40,605 nucleotides of DNA, taken from IMG/VR virus record IMGVR_UViG_3300032213_003470, positions 1-40,605 of that record; one strand, 5' to 3'. Below, piece by piece: positions 40,452 through 40,605 of the stretch (position 1 is its first letter; the number at the start of each line of letters is the position of its first letter). The notes below the pieces were generated by a model. It was not told where the DNA came from, did not search any database, and saw only the letters and a list, made by a program, of their open reading frames with translations. Source of the DNA: a virus. Made by a program: the position numbers and the translations under genes.

Positions 40452-40605
40452 TCTTCTGTGTTTATAAAAAGATAAGGTCCAGGAATTCTATCTTCTTCCT
40501 TATATGTCCTATGCTTAGATGCGTGATAATGATAGGATTTTACAGACTTAGATGGATTCTTAACCACATATCCAGCCTCTTGAAGCTCATAAGCTATTTT
40601 GTTAT
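40448..40605 (-). CDS. C-terminal fragment of a glycosyltransferase-like protein (cut by window edge)
   Basis: A partial frame of 51 codons enters from the right edge and ends at a TGA that overlaps the start of the DUF5672 gene. It ends GYVVKNPSKSVKSYHYHASK, then EDRIPGPYLFINTEE. The NPS...H.HAS...R.Y...PGPYL pattern resembles the C-terminus of glycosyltransferase-like proteins in sugar clusters. The catalytic part lies outside the window, so the assignment rests on this tail and the neighbours. Confidence 0.55.
   Translation of the reverse strand, partial: NKIAYELQEAGYVVKNPSKSVKSYHYHASKHRTYKEEDRIPGPYLFINTEE

Noticed and set aside
1-40605. CRISPR array, tRNA, IS element or integrase/attachment site
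   Set aside because: No spaced direct repeats, cloverleaf-like segment, transposase or recombinase was seen on either strand by eye.

Overview
The window is a piece of a large tailed-phage genome with a T4-type contractile tail; no bacterial housekeeping gene, integrase, tRNA or rRNA is visible. The DNA is clearly AT-rich. Nearly all genes lie on the minus strand, packed with 1-4 base start/stop overlaps (ATGA, TAATG) or gaps of a few bases. Few starts carry a Shine-Dalgarno sequence; most have an A-rich leader. This, together with the beta-propeller and sugar-gene content, fits a Bacteroidota-type host, but the host is an inference.

Layout. Bases 1-5221 (minus): three virion appendage or fibre-like proteins, the last one running off the left edge. 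Bases 5341-6024 (plus): a lone PhoH-family ATPase, convergent with and directly abutting a giant gene. Bases 6025-33088 (minus): a long tail/baseplate module. In transcription order it holds an unknown protein, a Nudix hydrolase, two small unknowns, a 621-aa structural protein, a LysM/gp53-like protein, a gp27-like hub, a 730-aa protein with C-terminal tandem repeats, a gp5-like spike without lysozyme domain, and a 1512-aa proline-rich hydrophobic protein. It continues with a four-S1-domain protein, an amidoligase fused to a beta-helix, a 256-aa structural protein, gp25, gp6 (baseplate J), a small unknown, and a 2658-aa wedge-like protein carrying two kinds of beta-propeller sequence. Bases 33206-34017 (plus): a DUF5824-type phage protein and a small partner. 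Bases 34014-40605 (minus): a translationally coupled sugar cassette with Gmd and Fcl (GDP-L-fucose synthesis), a CDP-paratose-2-epimerase-like SDR, a methyltransferase and several glycosyltransferases, the first of which runs off the right edge.

How it fits together. The central module builds the cell-puncturing hub, the wedges and the receptor-binding periphery of a contractile tail. The right cassette makes activated deoxy-sugar and transfers sugars, either onto virion proteins or onto host surface glycan. The two most unusual elements are the S1/amidoligase pair inserted between baseplate genes and the 2658-aa protein that joins a wedge-like N-terminus to propeller and PKD-like domains. 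No single known defence or mobile system was recognised.
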